In this document: positions 1-7,199 of the stretch, piece after piece | Position numbering within the stretch: the first letter of the stretch is position 1 | Layout: every line of letters starts with the position of its first letter | Notes under the pieces: generated by a model | Seen by the model: only the letters and a program-made list of their open reading frames with translations | Databases searched by the model: none | Told to the model about the DNA's origin: nothing | Assembly (NCBI GenBank): GCA_963668015.2 | Contig: CAXXCR010000005.1 | Location: 1 to 10,392 of the forward strand | Direction: 5' to 3' | Length of the DNA stretch: 10,392 nucleotides | Origin: Ilyobacter_A sp963668015 | GTDB lineage: Bacteria; Fusobacteriota; Fusobacteriia; Fusobacteriales; Fusobacteriaceae | Program-made: the position numbers and the translations under genes

Positions 1-884
1 TTGATTTCTTGCTCTACAGTTTCCCCGCTCAAGATTTTCTTTACCGCATCTACAGAAGCAGTAACTTGTCCTTCTCCGTCTTGGAAGATAGTAACAGTCA
101 TTTTACCTTTACTCAACATATCTAGAGCATCTAGAGTACCGTCAACTCCTCCAACTAAGATTTTTCCGCCCATTCCATTAGCTTCTATAGCACTTATTGC
201 ACCTATTGCCATTTCGTCGTTGTTTGCAGCTACTGCATCGATTTTTTCACCCGAGCTTAACCAATTTTCCATAACTTGCATTCCCATAGCTCTTTGCCAT
301 AAACCTGTTTGTTTTCTTATGATTTTTATATCAGGGTATTTTGCAATTACTTCTTCAAATCCTTCTGTTCTTTTTATCTGAGCGTCATGTCCAAGAGTTC
401 CCATAAGAACAACTACGTTCCCTTTTCCTCCCATTTTTTCAGCTAGGTATTCCATCTGCATAACACCAGATATTTTTTGGGCAGATCCAACAGACCAAAC
501 TCCGTCTTTGATAGTTTTAGGTGGTTTGTTAGTATAAACTATAGGGACCCCACCTTCTATCGCACGTTGCGATAAACTGTCTGTAGAATCTGCATCAACA
601 GGAATACATATTATAGCGTCCATTCCTTGAACGATGAAGTTTTCTATTTGGTTCATCTGTTTACCGGGATCATCCTTTGCATCAACAAAAGTAAGCTCCA
701 TTTCCCCAGCATATTTATCGGTCGTATATTCTTTCATTTTATCAACCATTGATATTATGAATTGGTCGTCAAATGTCGAAATTGCAACACCGATTTTTAT
801 TTTACTGTCATCCTCTTTTTCTCCGCAACCTGTAAAAGCCAACAAAACTGTCATAATTAAGATTAACCATACATTCTTTTTCAA
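1..884 (-). CDS. Sugar-binding lipoprotein of an ABC importer (RbsB/MglB type), 3' end beyond left edge
   Basis: Reading leftward from a TTG at 882-884, an open frame of 294 codons reaches the window edge without a stop. The TTG is preceded by GGAGG (893-897) at 8 nt, and no better start is visible. Residues 1-20 are a lipoprotein signal peptide: a KK charge, a hydrophobic stretch and Cys20 in a FTGC lipobox. The mature part begins KIKIGVAIS and carries the features of the periplasmic-binding-protein type 1 sugar family: PVDAD near residue 95, SGVMQMEYLAEK, and ANNDEMAIGA near residue 220, as in galactose- and ribose-binding proteins. It should capture a sugar outside the membrane for an ABC importer whose other genes would lie further left. 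Perhaps 30-50 residues are missing, judged from usual family length. It is a clear paralogue of the broken gene at 8397-9360. The ligand is unknown. Confidence 0.9.
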   Translation of the reverse strand, partial: MKKNVWLILIMTVLLAFTGCGEKEDDSKIKIGVAISTFDDQFIISMVDKMKEYTTDKYAGEMELTFVDAKDDPGKQMNQIENFIVQGMDAIICIPVDADSTDSLSQRAIEGGVPIVYTNKPPKTIKDGVWSVGSAQKISGVMQMEYLAEKMGGKGNVVVLMGTLGHDAQIKRTEGFEEVIAKYPDIKIIRKQTGLWQRAMGMQVMENWLSSGEKIDAVAANNDEMAIGAISAIEANGMGGKILVGGVDGTLDALDMLSKGKMTVTIFQDGEGQVTASVDAVKKILSGETVEQEI

Positions 885-965
885 TTCTAATTCCTCCCTT
901 TTATTTTTAGTACATTAGCACCACATTAAGTTTACCATTAAAACTTCTTTTATAATATAGGGTAA

Positions 966-990
966 ATTATCCTTACTTTTAATTTAAGTA
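966..990 (-). promoter_or_regulatory. Possible promoter of the binding-protein gene, with the core of the shared regulatory motif
   Basis: On the minus strand this reads TAAGGATAAT, close to the TTAAGGATATTAT core found upstream of the oxidoreductase and the first araC-type gene. It lies about 82 nt upstream of the TTG start. A GATAAT or the nearby TATATT could serve as the -10; no good -35 is present. The resemblance beyond the core is weak, so membership of the same regulon is only suggested. Confidence 0.35.
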
Positions 991-1026
991 TACTGCGAAT
1001 GTAGTTTGAAATCCCGCTTCCAAAGA

Positions 1027-1059
1027 ATTTAGCCGTTGAATAGATGTCAACGGCTAAAT
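1027..1059 (-). terminator. Hairpin after the isomerase gene, probable terminator
   Basis: A 13-bp perfect stem with the arm TTTAGCCGTTGA (1028-1039) and its complement (1047-1058), plus one outer A-T pair, and a 7-nt loop. It starts 40 nt past the isomerase stop codon. The U-run on the minus strand is poor (TTCTTTGG). The plus-strand side has TCTGTTTTT, so it may terminate imperfectly leftward or act in both directions. Confidence 0.65.
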
Positions 1060-1098
1060 CTGTTTTTAACCAAAATCAAATATTGAATTACGACTTTT

Positions 1099-2037
1099 TT
1101 ATTTGCTGATAGTTTGTTTTAATGCATCTACTGATGTTTCTACTCCTGCTTCTACTGACATTGTAAGGTCTTCCATCTCTAGAGATACATCCCCATCATA
1201 CCCTAACATGCTAAGTACTGAGAAGAACTCTTTCCACCATTGTAGGTCTTTTCCGCAACCAACTGCTACGTAGTTCCAAGTACGTTCTGCACATTCTTCT
1301 ACCGGACGCGGTTCAAGAATACCATCAACATCTGCAATTCCACGCTCGATTCTTACATCTTTACCATGTACATGATAAATACAACCTTTTAATGTACGCG
1401 CTGCTGCAATTGGATCTGCCCCAAGAGCTACCATGTGTGAAGGATCTAAATTGATACCGATCATTGGATCAACAGCATCACGAAGTTTCTTAAGTGTAGA
1501 TGCACTCCAAACCATAGTACCAGGGAATTCTTCAATTGCTATTTGTTCAACACCGCATTTTTTACAGTGATCAACAAACTCTTTCCAGAACTTGATAGTT
1601 ACTTCCCATTGATATTCATAAGCTGGTTTCATAAAATCAGGCCATGATACAGTAGAAGTAATCCAGTTTGGAATCGTGTCACCAGGTGCTCCTGCAGGAA
1701 GACCTGCCATTGCAACAAGTTTTTTAACTCCTAATTTACCAGCAAGAACCGCGCAATCATACATACTTTCTACATATTGTTTTCCAGTTTCTGATGGCCA
1801 CGTTGGATTACAAGACGTGTTTAATGCAGAGATACGCATACCACGCTTGCTCAACTCTTCTTGAAAAGCTTTTAATTTATTATCATCATTTAATAATTCT
1901 TTTGTATCGACATGCTTTCTAGCACCCCAACCTCCAGCTGACATTTCAACTGCATCAATACCTAATGATTTAACTTTATCCAACATATCCGTGAAAGATA
2001 AGTCAGCGTATACGTCAGTACATATAGCTAATTCCAT
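1099..2037 (-). CDS. Sugar (phosphate) isomerase/epimerase, xylose-isomerase-like TIM barrel
   Basis: A 312-residue protein of the AP-endonuclease-2/xylose-isomerase-like TIM-barrel superfamily (COG1082 type). These are cytoplasmic metal enzymes that isomerise, epimerise or dehydrate sugars, inositols and keto-sugars. Candidate metal and catalytic residues are visible in the usual order: Glu169/Glu170 in IAIEEFPG, Asp198 and His201 in NLDPSH, His222/His224 in YHVHGKD, and a late Glu in SLEMED near residue 291. The N-terminal strand (MELAICTDVY) and the EMSAGGWG loop also fit. The ATG is set by GGAGG at 2046-2050. It lies 23 nt downstream of the oxidoreductase gene and is almost certainly co-transcribed with it. 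Family members often pair with Gfo/Idh/MocA dehydrogenases in inositol, levoglucosan-like or 3-keto-glycoside routes; which route applies here is not known. Confidence 0.9.
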   Translation of the reverse strand: MELAICTDVYADLSFTDMLDKVKSLGIDAVEMSAGGWGARKHVDTKELLNDDNKLKAFQEELSKRGMRISALNTSCNPTWPSETGKQYVESMYDCAVLAGKLGVKKLVAMAGLPAGAPGDTIPNWITSTVSWPDFMKPAYEYQWEVTIKFWKEFVDHCKKCGVEQIAIEEFPGTMVWSASTLKKLRDAVDPMIGINLDPSHMVALGADPIAAARTLKGCIYHVHGKDVRIERGIADVDGILEPRPVEECAERTWNYVAVGCGKDLQWWKEFFSVLSMLGYDGDVSLEMEDLTMSVEAGVETSVDALKQTISK

Positions 2038-2060
2038 TTATATTACCTCCTAATTATTTT

Positions 2061-3239
2061 TTATTTATAGTCTACCCAAACTCCACCTTTATCTGCTGAT
2101 TCAACACATTTCGATACCCATCTTATTCCTTCTAGTCCGAAGTTGATGTCAGGGTATAGGAAGTCTTTTAAGAACTCTTCGTCCCCTCTTTCTTTTGCAT
2201 CAATAGCTAAGGCAAATTGAAGGTATATGTTTGCCCAAGATTCTCCAAGCCCCTCTTCGTGTAGAGCTCCCAATCTTTCATATTCCAAACCTTCCTCAGA
2301 AAGGTATCCCATTCCTCTGAAAAGAACTTGATTCGGTTGACCTTGTACTTCATAATAAAGTTTGTTTGGTTCAGTATCTCTCCATTCGATACTTGCTTTA
2401 CTTCCTACTATACGGATACCTTGAGATCTATGGCAACCTGCGTTTACACCAGATGCCCACATAGTTCCCACCGCTCCATTTTCATAACGAATTAGACACT
2501 GAGCGTTGTCTTCTAGCGGAGCTCTACTTTCTACAAAACTTTGACGGTCGCAAAGAACTTGTTTTACTTTCATATTTGGCATCATCATCTCAGAGATACA
2601 GTAAGTATGAGTCGAGATATCTCCTAACACATAGCTTGGTCCCGATATTTTAGGGTCAACACGCCATTTTGCTCCAGCGTTGTCTTTTTCTATATCTTCT
2701 CCGAAGAAACCGTGTGTGTAGTGCATTTTTACAACCCTGATATCTCCTAAATCTCCGTTTTCTACCATTTTACGTGCTTGGTATACAAGCGGGTGTCCGG
2801 CGAATCCATAAGTCACACCAACGATTTTACCTTTTTCTTCTGCTAGAGCTTTTATCTCTTCTGCCTGCTCCACTTCAAAGAATAGCGGTTTTTCACATAT
2901 TACATGAAGACCAGCATTTAAGGCTGCTTTAGTAATTTCATAATGAGTTCCGTTAGGAGTAGCGATTGAAACTACTTCAATCCCGTCTTCTTTTTTGGCT
3001 TCTTCTGAAAACATAGTTTTGTAGTCGGTATAGCAACGTAAAGCGTCAACTCCTATGTTTACTCCAAAGTCTTTACATCTTTCAGCATCTAAGTCGAAAG
3101 CTCCTGCTACTAATTCATATGCTGTATTGTCTCTTAGAGCGCCTATCCTATGTTTGTACCCTACGTTACTAGTACGCCCTCCACCTACCATCGCCCAACG
3201 CAAAGGTCTTTTGATTAGTTTTTCTCCATTTAATGCCAT
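2061..3239 (-). CDS. Gfo/Idh/MocA-family NAD(P)-dependent sugar oxidoreductase
   Basis: A 392-residue cytoplasmic dehydrogenase. The N-terminal Rossmann domain has the dinucleotide loop VGGG at residues 18-21, followed by SIATPNGTH (91-99) and the family's CEKP signature (115-118), whose Lys117 is the expected catalytic lysine. The C-terminal substrate domain carries LGDISTH (205-211); Asp207 and His211 match the usual catalytic Asp/His pair. The frame stays open to a further ATG at 3290. The start chosen here at 3239 has GGAGGG about 8 nt upstream, and the added residues would look unlike the family. The GGG-x-SN-x-G-x-x-HR N-terminus resembles a subfamily that oxidises sugars or inositols and is often found beside TIM-barrel isomerases, as here. 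It is the first gene of the leftward operon, probably driven by the promoter motif at 3358-3409. The substrate is unknown. Confidence 0.92.
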   Translation of the reverse strand: MALNGEKLIKRPLRWAMVGGGRTSNVGYKHRIGALRDNTAYELVAGAFDLDAERCKDFGVNIGVDALRCYTDYKTMFSEEAKKEDGIEVVSIATPNGTHYEITKAALNAGLHVICEKPLFFEVEQAEEIKALAEEKGKIVGVTYGFAGHPLVYQARKMVENGDLGDIRVVKMHYTHGFFGEDIEKDNAGAKWRVDPKISGPSYVLGDISTHTYCISEMMMPNMKVKQVLCDRQSFVESRAPLEDNAQCLIRYENGAVGTMWASGVNAGCHRSQGIRIVGSKASIEWRDTEPNKLYYEVQGQPNQVLFRGMGYLSEEGLEYERLGALHEEGLGESWANIYLQFALAIDAKERGDEEFLKDFLYPDINFGLEGIRWVSKCVESADKGGVWVDYK

Positions 3240-3309
3240 GTTAAATCCCTCCTTTAATATTTTATAGCTGTATACATTACAAACACACAACTATTCAGTG
3301 TTTTATTTT

Positions 3310-3325
3310 AATTCAAGATGTTTTG
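3310..3325 (+). repeat. 16-nt direct repeat, left copy
   Basis: AATTCAAGATGTTTTG occurs here and again, exactly and in the same orientation, at 4178-4193. The copies lie in the leader regions of the divergent oxidoreductase and symporter genes and bracket about 850 bp of intergenic DNA, including the repeat block. Confidence 0.7.
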
Positions 3326-3357
3326 CTTTTGTGTTATAAGTATATAATTTTTAGGGC

Positions 3358-3409
3358 ATAATATCCTTAAATATCTAACTTTACCTTCGGTCAAAAACAT
3401 TACGTTTTC
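3358..3409 (-). promoter_or_regulatory. Probable AraC-activated promoter of the oxidoreductase-isomerase operon
   Basis: On the plus strand this starts ATAATATCCTTAA, identical for 13 nt to the sequence at 7051-7063. The first 40 nt match 30 of 40 without gaps, and similarity continues to about 3411. Read leftward it ends in TTAAGGATATTAT, where TATTAT (3363-3358) is a good -10 with no matching -35, as expected at an activator-dependent promoter. Two similar boxes on the plus strand, AACTTTACCTTC (3377-3388) and AACATTACGTTTTC (3396-3409), lie about 20 bp apart, the two-turn spacing of AraC half-sites. The -10 is about 119 nt upstream of the ATG. Confidence 0.6.
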
Positions 3410-3584
3410 AGGTTCTTTTCGAATCTTTTTTCTGAAAAACTTAAAAATATTACTTTTCTGCATTAAAAACTACCTGTATCAATATTTAATTTTAAGCGAT
3501 CCGAAGTCAAAATTTACTGAAAACACAATTTAAGATAACAAATTTAATCTAAGCCTCTACCTGTTTAAAAAATATTAAATTGTT

Positions 3585-3810
3585 TAGGCCGCAGAGTTTA
3601 AAACAAGAGCTGCACAGAGAAGATCCTTAAAGTCAAAACCATCTTTTGTCACGAATCACACAAATCTCACGAATGATTAAAAATCTTATGAAAATACTAG
3701 AGTTCCTGCTTAACCTCTGTGAAACTCAATCTTTTTCTCTGTGTCACTCTGTGACCAAGGTTTTGATTTTAGTTTCTATTTGTATTCATTTATGCAATTC
3801 GTGAATAAAT
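3585..3810. repeat. Intergenic block of CACAGAG/CTCTGTG and TCACGAAT short repeats in direct and inverted order
   Basis: CACAGAG occurs at 3613-3619 and its complement CTCTGTG at 3715-3721, 3737-3743 and 3747-3753. TCACGAAT occurs at 3649-3656 and 3667-3674, with its complement at 3797-3804. GTCAAAACC (3632-3640) faces GGTTTTGAT (3759-3767). The block can therefore fold into a long imperfect cruciform or hairpin. This texture resembles a dispersed intergenic sequence I associate with many unrelated bacterial genomes; that link is from memory. No reading frame was found inside. Confidence 0.55.
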
Positions 3811-4039
3811 AATGTATTTTATGTACTTGTAAGAAATTCAGCAATTTATCACAATAATTTTAAGTAGCCTCTTGAGTTAAATTTAAGAATTTATATTCTC
3901 AACTGAAAAACTTGTATATTGTTTAAACAAAAACATTGTAGCTACATAACATCACCTTTAAAGGTATAGCTTTTGATTTTTTATTGTTCTTTTTACGAAT
4001 GCAAACAACTAAAATGAAACATTTTTTATCGGAATTAGC

Positions 4040-4068
4040 TTGACTTTTGACAAAAATCGTAGTATTCT
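4040..4068 (+). promoter_or_regulatory. Sigma70-type promoter for the symporter
   Basis: TTGACT (4040-4045) is followed after exactly 17 nt by TATTCT (4063-4068). Transcription would start near 4075, leaving a leader of about 147 nt before the ATG at 4222. The -35 is near consensus, unlike the operon's promoter. Confidence 0.6.
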
Positions 4069-4177
4069 AAGCGCATAGATCAAAAATTGCTTTTAAAAGT
4101 CATACTTGATTTATCAAACTTCATAAGCTTGAAAACTTTATATAAACACCCAATGTTAATTTTTTTATAAGTTAAAA

Positions 4178-4193
4178 AATTCAAGATGTTTTG
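4178..4193 (+). repeat. 16-nt direct repeat, right copy
   Basis: AATTCAAGATGTTTTG, an exact copy of 3310-3325. It lies in the symporter leader, ending 15 nt before the AGGAGG ribosome binding site (4209-4214). Confidence 0.7.
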
Positions 4194-4221
4194 AACTTTA
4201 AAAAAATTAGGAGGTATATAA

Positions 4222-5802
4222 ATGTTTGCAGCAATATCGTTTATATTTTTTACTGGACTCGTAGCAGTAGGGTCGTATTTTTTAACGAGAGATGAAAAAT
4301 TGGATACTCAAGATGGGTATTTCCTAGGTGGAAGAAGTTTAAAAGGTGTGGTTATCGGCGGTTCGTTGATGCTGACTAATCTCTCTACAGAGCAGTTGGT
4401 TGGTACGAGTGGAGCAACTTACAGACACTCTATGGTGCTTATGACTTGGGAGATAATCGCCTCTTTTGGTCTTATGTTCCTAGCATTAGTACTGTTGCCA
4501 AAATACTTGAAAAGTGGTCTGACTACTATTCCTGAATTTTTGGAAGAACGTTATGACAAATCTACTAGACAATTGGTAACAATGTTGTTTATGTGTGCTT
4601 ATATCATCATTTACCTTCCTACAATCCTATACTCTGGATCGCTTATACTAACCGGGCTTTTCAATGTACCCGAGCTACTAGGGGTATCACAGTTCACAGC
4701 TCTTACGATCACTGTGTGGGCTATAGGTATAGTTGGATCTATATATGCTATATTCGGAGGATTAAAAGCCGTTGCGGTATCGGATACATTAAACGGTGTC
4801 GGACTGCTGCTTGGTGGATTATCAATTCCGTTCTTCGGACTGAGCAAAATAGGTAATGGAAGTGTAGTGGCAGGATTTCAAAAGATTGTAGCTGAGCACC
4901 CAGAAAAGTTAAATTCTATCGGTGGGGCAACTGACCCGATACCGTTTTCAACAATATTTACAGGGGCTATGTTTATCAGTCTTTTCTACTGGTGTACAAA
5001 CCAGGCTATAGTGCAAAGAACGTTCGCTGCTAAAAACCTGGCAGAAGGGCAAAAAGGTGTTTTATTTGCAGGTTTATTAAAACTTCTTGGGCCATTCTTC
5101 TTGGTTATGCCCGGTATAATAGCTTTCCATCTTTATCCGAATCTGGAAAATGGCGACATGGCTTACCCGACACTTATCGGGGACGTGCTTCCAACAGCTC
5201 TTACCGGATTCTTTGGAGCGGTTCTATTCGGGGCAGTACTTAGTTCATTCAACTCAATACTAAACAGTACTGTAACGATGTTCTGTATAAACCTTTACAG
5301 ACCAATGTTCAACCCTGAGATAACAGATAAAGATTTAGTTAAAATTGGTAAAAAACTCGGTACATTCCTGGCGATAATTTCAATGCTTATCGCACCATTT
5401 ATAATGTATGCTCCATCTGGATTATTTACATTCCTAATGGAAACTTGGGGATACTTCAGTATACCAATAGCAGCAATAGTAACAGTAGGGTTCTTCACTA
5501 AGAGACTTTCTGCAAAGTCAGCAAAAATCGGGATAATTTTCCACTTGGTATTTTATGCGGCTTATAATTTTTCTGGATGGCCGGTACACTGGCTGCACAT
5601 ACTAGGATTATCTTTCCCTATTATAATTCTTATAATGATAGTTGTAAGTAAATTTTCTCCAAGGGAAACTCCTTACGAGCAAAAATATACAGGTCAAGTT
5701 GATATTACTCACTGGAAGTATGCAAAACAATCTTGTGTTGGAATTTTTATTTTGATAATTGGACTATACTGGTTGTTCTCTCCTGCGGGAATAGCTGCAT
5801 AA
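4222..5802 (+). CDS. Sodium:solute symporter of the SGLT-like sugar branch
   Basis: A 526-residue integral membrane protein with many hydrophobic segments, consistent with the 14-helix LeuT-fold SSS family that uses the Na+ gradient to import solutes. Hallmarks are NLSTEQLVG (53-61), YAIFGGLKAVAVSD (175-188), FYWCTNQAIVQR (255-266) and SSFNSILNST in the region of the sodium-site helix. Compared from memory with Vibrio vSGLT, the galactose-contacting Gln69, Glu88 and Lys294 and gate Tyr263 appear conserved as Gln58, Glu77, Lys287 and Tyr256. The position of vSGLT Asn260 is Ser253, so specificity may differ. This points to a sugar or polyol rather than proline or pantothenate. The start has AGGAGG at 7 nt. 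It has its own promoter (4040-4068) and terminator, and is divergent from the oxidoreductase operon, whose substrate it may supply. Confidence 0.93.
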   Translation: MFAAISFIFFTGLVAVGSYFLTRDEKLDTQDGYFLGGRSLKGVVIGGSLMLTNLSTEQLVGTSGATYRHSMVLMTWEIIASFGLMFLALVLLPKYLKSGLTTIPEFLEERYDKSTRQLVTMLFMCAYIIIYLPTILYSGSLILTGLFNVPELLGVSQFTALTITVWAIGIVGSIYAIFGGLKAVAVSDTLNGVGLLLGGLSIPFFGLSKIGNGSVVAGFQKIVAEHPEKLNSIGGATDPIPFSTIFTGAMFISLFYWCTNQAIVQRTFAAKNLAEGQKGVLFAGLLKLLGPFFLVMPGIIAFHLYPNLENGDMAYPTLIGDVLPTALTGFFGAVLFGAVLSSFNSILNSTVTMFCINLYRPMFNPEITDKDLVKIGKKLGTFLAIISMLIAPFIMYAPSGLFTFLMETWGYFSIPIAAIVTVGFFTKRLSAKSAKIGIIFHLVFYAAYNFSGWPVHWLHILGLSFPIIILIMIVVSKFSPRETPYEQKYTGQVDITHWKYAKQSCVGIFILIIGLYWLFSPAGIAA

Positions 5803-5813
5803 TAAATTAAAAT

Positions 5814-5847
5814 AAAATCGCCGTGAATAAATTCTCGGCGATTTTTT
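5814..5847 (+). terminator. Rho-independent terminator of the symporter gene
   Basis: AAAATCGCCG (5814-5823) pairs perfectly with CGGCGATTTT (5836-5845), and the U-run continues to 5847. It begins 12 nt after the stop codon. The 12-nt loop contains a further GAAT/ATTC pairing. Confidence 0.9.
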
Positions 5848-6114
5848 CATTACTTATTTTTTTCTTTTCTGCTTTAAAGTTCATATAAGCAGAATTCCAA
5901 TTTCTTAAAAATCCTTTCACTTTATTCAAACTCATTTTTTTAGTTTTACATTATTTAGAGGAGGAAGAAGAAAGTTAGTTGATTGATCTTTCTTCTTCCA
6001 TTGGATTGATTTCTCGAAAATAAGCTAACATATATTTATAATATCTATAATATTTACTCGTCTAAGAATATTAAAAAATAAGATTGTAATGAAAGTTTAA
6101 ATACAGACAGCAAC
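5848..6114. other. Intergenic region between the convergent symporter and first araC-type gene
   Basis: No gene was recognised. The main structure is a perfect 12-bp inverted repeat, GGAAGAAGAAAG (5963-5974) against CTTTCTTCTTCC (5988-5999), with a 13-nt loop. There is no U-run on either side, so it is not a standard terminator, although it lies about 115 nt past the regulator's stop codon. The rest is AT-rich and otherwise featureless. Confidence 0.5.
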
Positions 6115-6972
6115 TCAACTTACAAAATTTATCCAGCGTTTCCTATATTTTAGCGGAGGCATCCCGACTGTTTTTGTAAAAATAGTGCTGAAATAATTAG
6201 AGTCGCTGTATCCAACCATAAATGCAATATCGGTGATACTGTAATCCGTTCCGATAAGCAAAGACTGAGCTTTTCCGATTCTTCTGTTCATAATATATTG
6301 TATCGGACTGTACCCAGTAGTTTTCTTAAAAACACTACTCATATAGGAAGGACTTATATGCAGTTTATTACCTATAACTTCTAAAGTCAATTCTTCAGAA
6401 TAGTAGTCATCGATGAATTTTTTTATGCGTTCCCCTATAAAATGTTCTGTGGTTTCTTCTTTTTCCTCGGGTATGTCGAGTTGGTTTAATATCATAGAAA
6501 TAAGAGACTGTGCTAAATAATTCCCTATCTCTTCAGCACCTGTATTTTGATAATAAATTTGGGAATACATCATTCTAAAAATACTTTCTACGTCTTCTCT
6601 ATGAGTTCCACTGCACAAGACAGGATTTGCACCATCTGACAATAAACAATTTTCTCTCAATCCATCTATTTTTAAATTACTGACAGCACAGCTGTATACA
6701 CTCATTTCAAAATTGGGATTTGTACGTTCATCATGCAGAACACCGCTATTATATATTAAAATATCCCCTTTTTTTGTGTGATACTGTTTCCCACCGATAG
6801 TATGAATCCCTCTACCGTGTCTGATAAAAAGAATTTCCACTCTATCTTCATGCATATGCATGACACAAGGTAATTTTGTAAGGTCCTCATCAGCCTTACA
6901 TACATATAAAAGTTTAGACATTTTTTCCTCTTGAAACACTGATGTGTAATTTTTTTTAACAAAACATTGCAT
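6115..6972 (-). CDS. AraC-family transcriptional regulator with N-terminal cupin sensor (copy 1)
   Basis: A 285-residue one-component regulator. The N-terminal half is a cupin ligand-binding domain: HMHEDRVEILF (39-49), the glycine-rich IHTIGGKQYHTKKGDIL turn (56-72) and GVLHDE (77-82). Roughly the last 100 residues form the paired helix-turn-helix AraC domain, with SVFKKTTGYSPIQYIMNRR in the first HTH region and ITDIAFMVGYSDSNYFSTIF in the second. The start MQCFV is supported by AAGGGGG upstream and by the same N-terminus in the neighbouring copy. A later Met18, also preceded by GAGG, is less likely for that reason. Its upstream DNA (7051-7103) shares a long motif with the oxidoreductase promoter, so it probably controls itself and that operon. 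The effector is expected to be a sugar but is not identified. Confidence 0.93.
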   Translation of the reverse strand: MQCFVKKNYTSVFQEEKMSKLLYVCKADEDLTKLPCVMHMHEDRVEILFIRHGRGIHTIGGKQYHTKKGDILIYNSGVLHDERTNPNFEMSVYSCAVSNLKIDGLRENCLLSDGANPVLCSGTHREDVESIFRMMYSQIYYQNTGAEEIGNYLAQSLISMILNQLDIPEEKEETTEHFIGERIKKFIDDYYSEELTLEVIGNKLHISPSYMSSVFKKTTGYSPIQYIMNRRIGKAQSLLIGTDYSITDIAFMVGYSDSNYFSTIFTKTVGMPPLKYRKRWINFVS

Positions 6973-7050
6973 AACAAAATCCCCTTTCTTTATATTTATA
7001 TACTTTTATACAATCTACATCATCAATATAAATTATATTTTTTTTTTAAA

Positions 7051-7103
7051 ATAATATCCTTAAGAATTTAACTTTATTTTGATCCAAATAAACCCTTGTT
7101 TTG
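7051..7103 (-). promoter_or_regulatory. Probable AraC-activated promoter of the first araC-type gene
   Basis: This is the second full copy of the motif at 3358-3409. It starts on the plus strand with ATAATATCCTTAA (7051-7063). Boxes AACTTTATTTTG (7070-7081) and AACCCTTGTTTTG (7091-7103) start 21 bp apart. Read leftward it ends TTAAGGATATTAT, giving a TATTAT -10 about 79 nt upstream of the ATG and no consensus -35. This fits autoregulation by the regulator or its paralogue. Confidence 0.6.
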
Positions 7104-7150
7104 AGTGTTTTATAAAACTTTTTTTAATAAAATCTTTAAAATCTTACTTA

Positions 7151-7199
7151 AAAATAAAATATCCTCGGGTTTATTAAACCCGAGGGTGCTTTATTTTTA
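7151..7199 (-). terminator. Terminator of the second araC-type gene, probably bidirectional
   Basis: CCTCGGGTTTA (7163-7173) and TAAACCCGAGG (7175-7185) form a strong near-perfect palindrome. It is flanked by AAAAATAAA on one side and TTTATTTTT on the other, giving a U-rich tail in both directions. It sits immediately after the regulator's stop codon and separates transcription of the two araC-type genes. Confidence 0.88.

Larger units (their letters stand above)
3240..4221. other. 982-bp divergent intergenic region between the operon and the symporter
   Basis: No convincing gene was found. It contains the leader of the oxidoreductase (3240-3357), the probable AraC-type promoter (3358-3409), a repeat-rich block (3585-3810), an imperfect palindrome with arms TTGAG/CTCAA (3872-3902) and AAATT/AATTT inside it, a small AAAATG/CATTTT palindrome (4011-4025) just upstream of the symporter -35, and the symporter promoter and leader. 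The intergenic length is unusual next to the 23-nt spacing inside the operon. Confidence 0.7.

Noticed and set aside
1..918. Plus-strand open frames at 1-381 and 634-918
   Set aside because: They are antisense to a clear binding-protein frame on the minus strand, have no ribosome binding sites and show no family features.
2061..3290. Longer oxidoreductase starting at 3290
   Set aside because: The extra 17 residues precede a strong GGAGGG-ATG start at 3239 and do not fit the family's N-terminus.
3585..3810. CRISPR array
   Set aside because: The repeats are only 7-9 nt, irregularly spaced and in both orientations; there are no constant repeat-spacer units and no cas genes.
3240..4221. tRNA, rRNA or a known riboswitch in the long intergenic region
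   Set aside because: No cloverleaf, conserved rRNA stretch or familiar riboswitch core was recognised on either strand.
4593..5498. Open frames within the symporter gene on both strands (4593-4856 +, 4611-4847 -, 5295-5498 -)
   Set aside because: They overlap a well-conserved membrane protein in other frames and have no recognisable domains.
6756..6977. Minus-strand frame overlapping the start of the first araC-type gene
   Set aside because: It is a shifted reading of the cupin domain region; the araC frame has the domains and the ribosome binding site.
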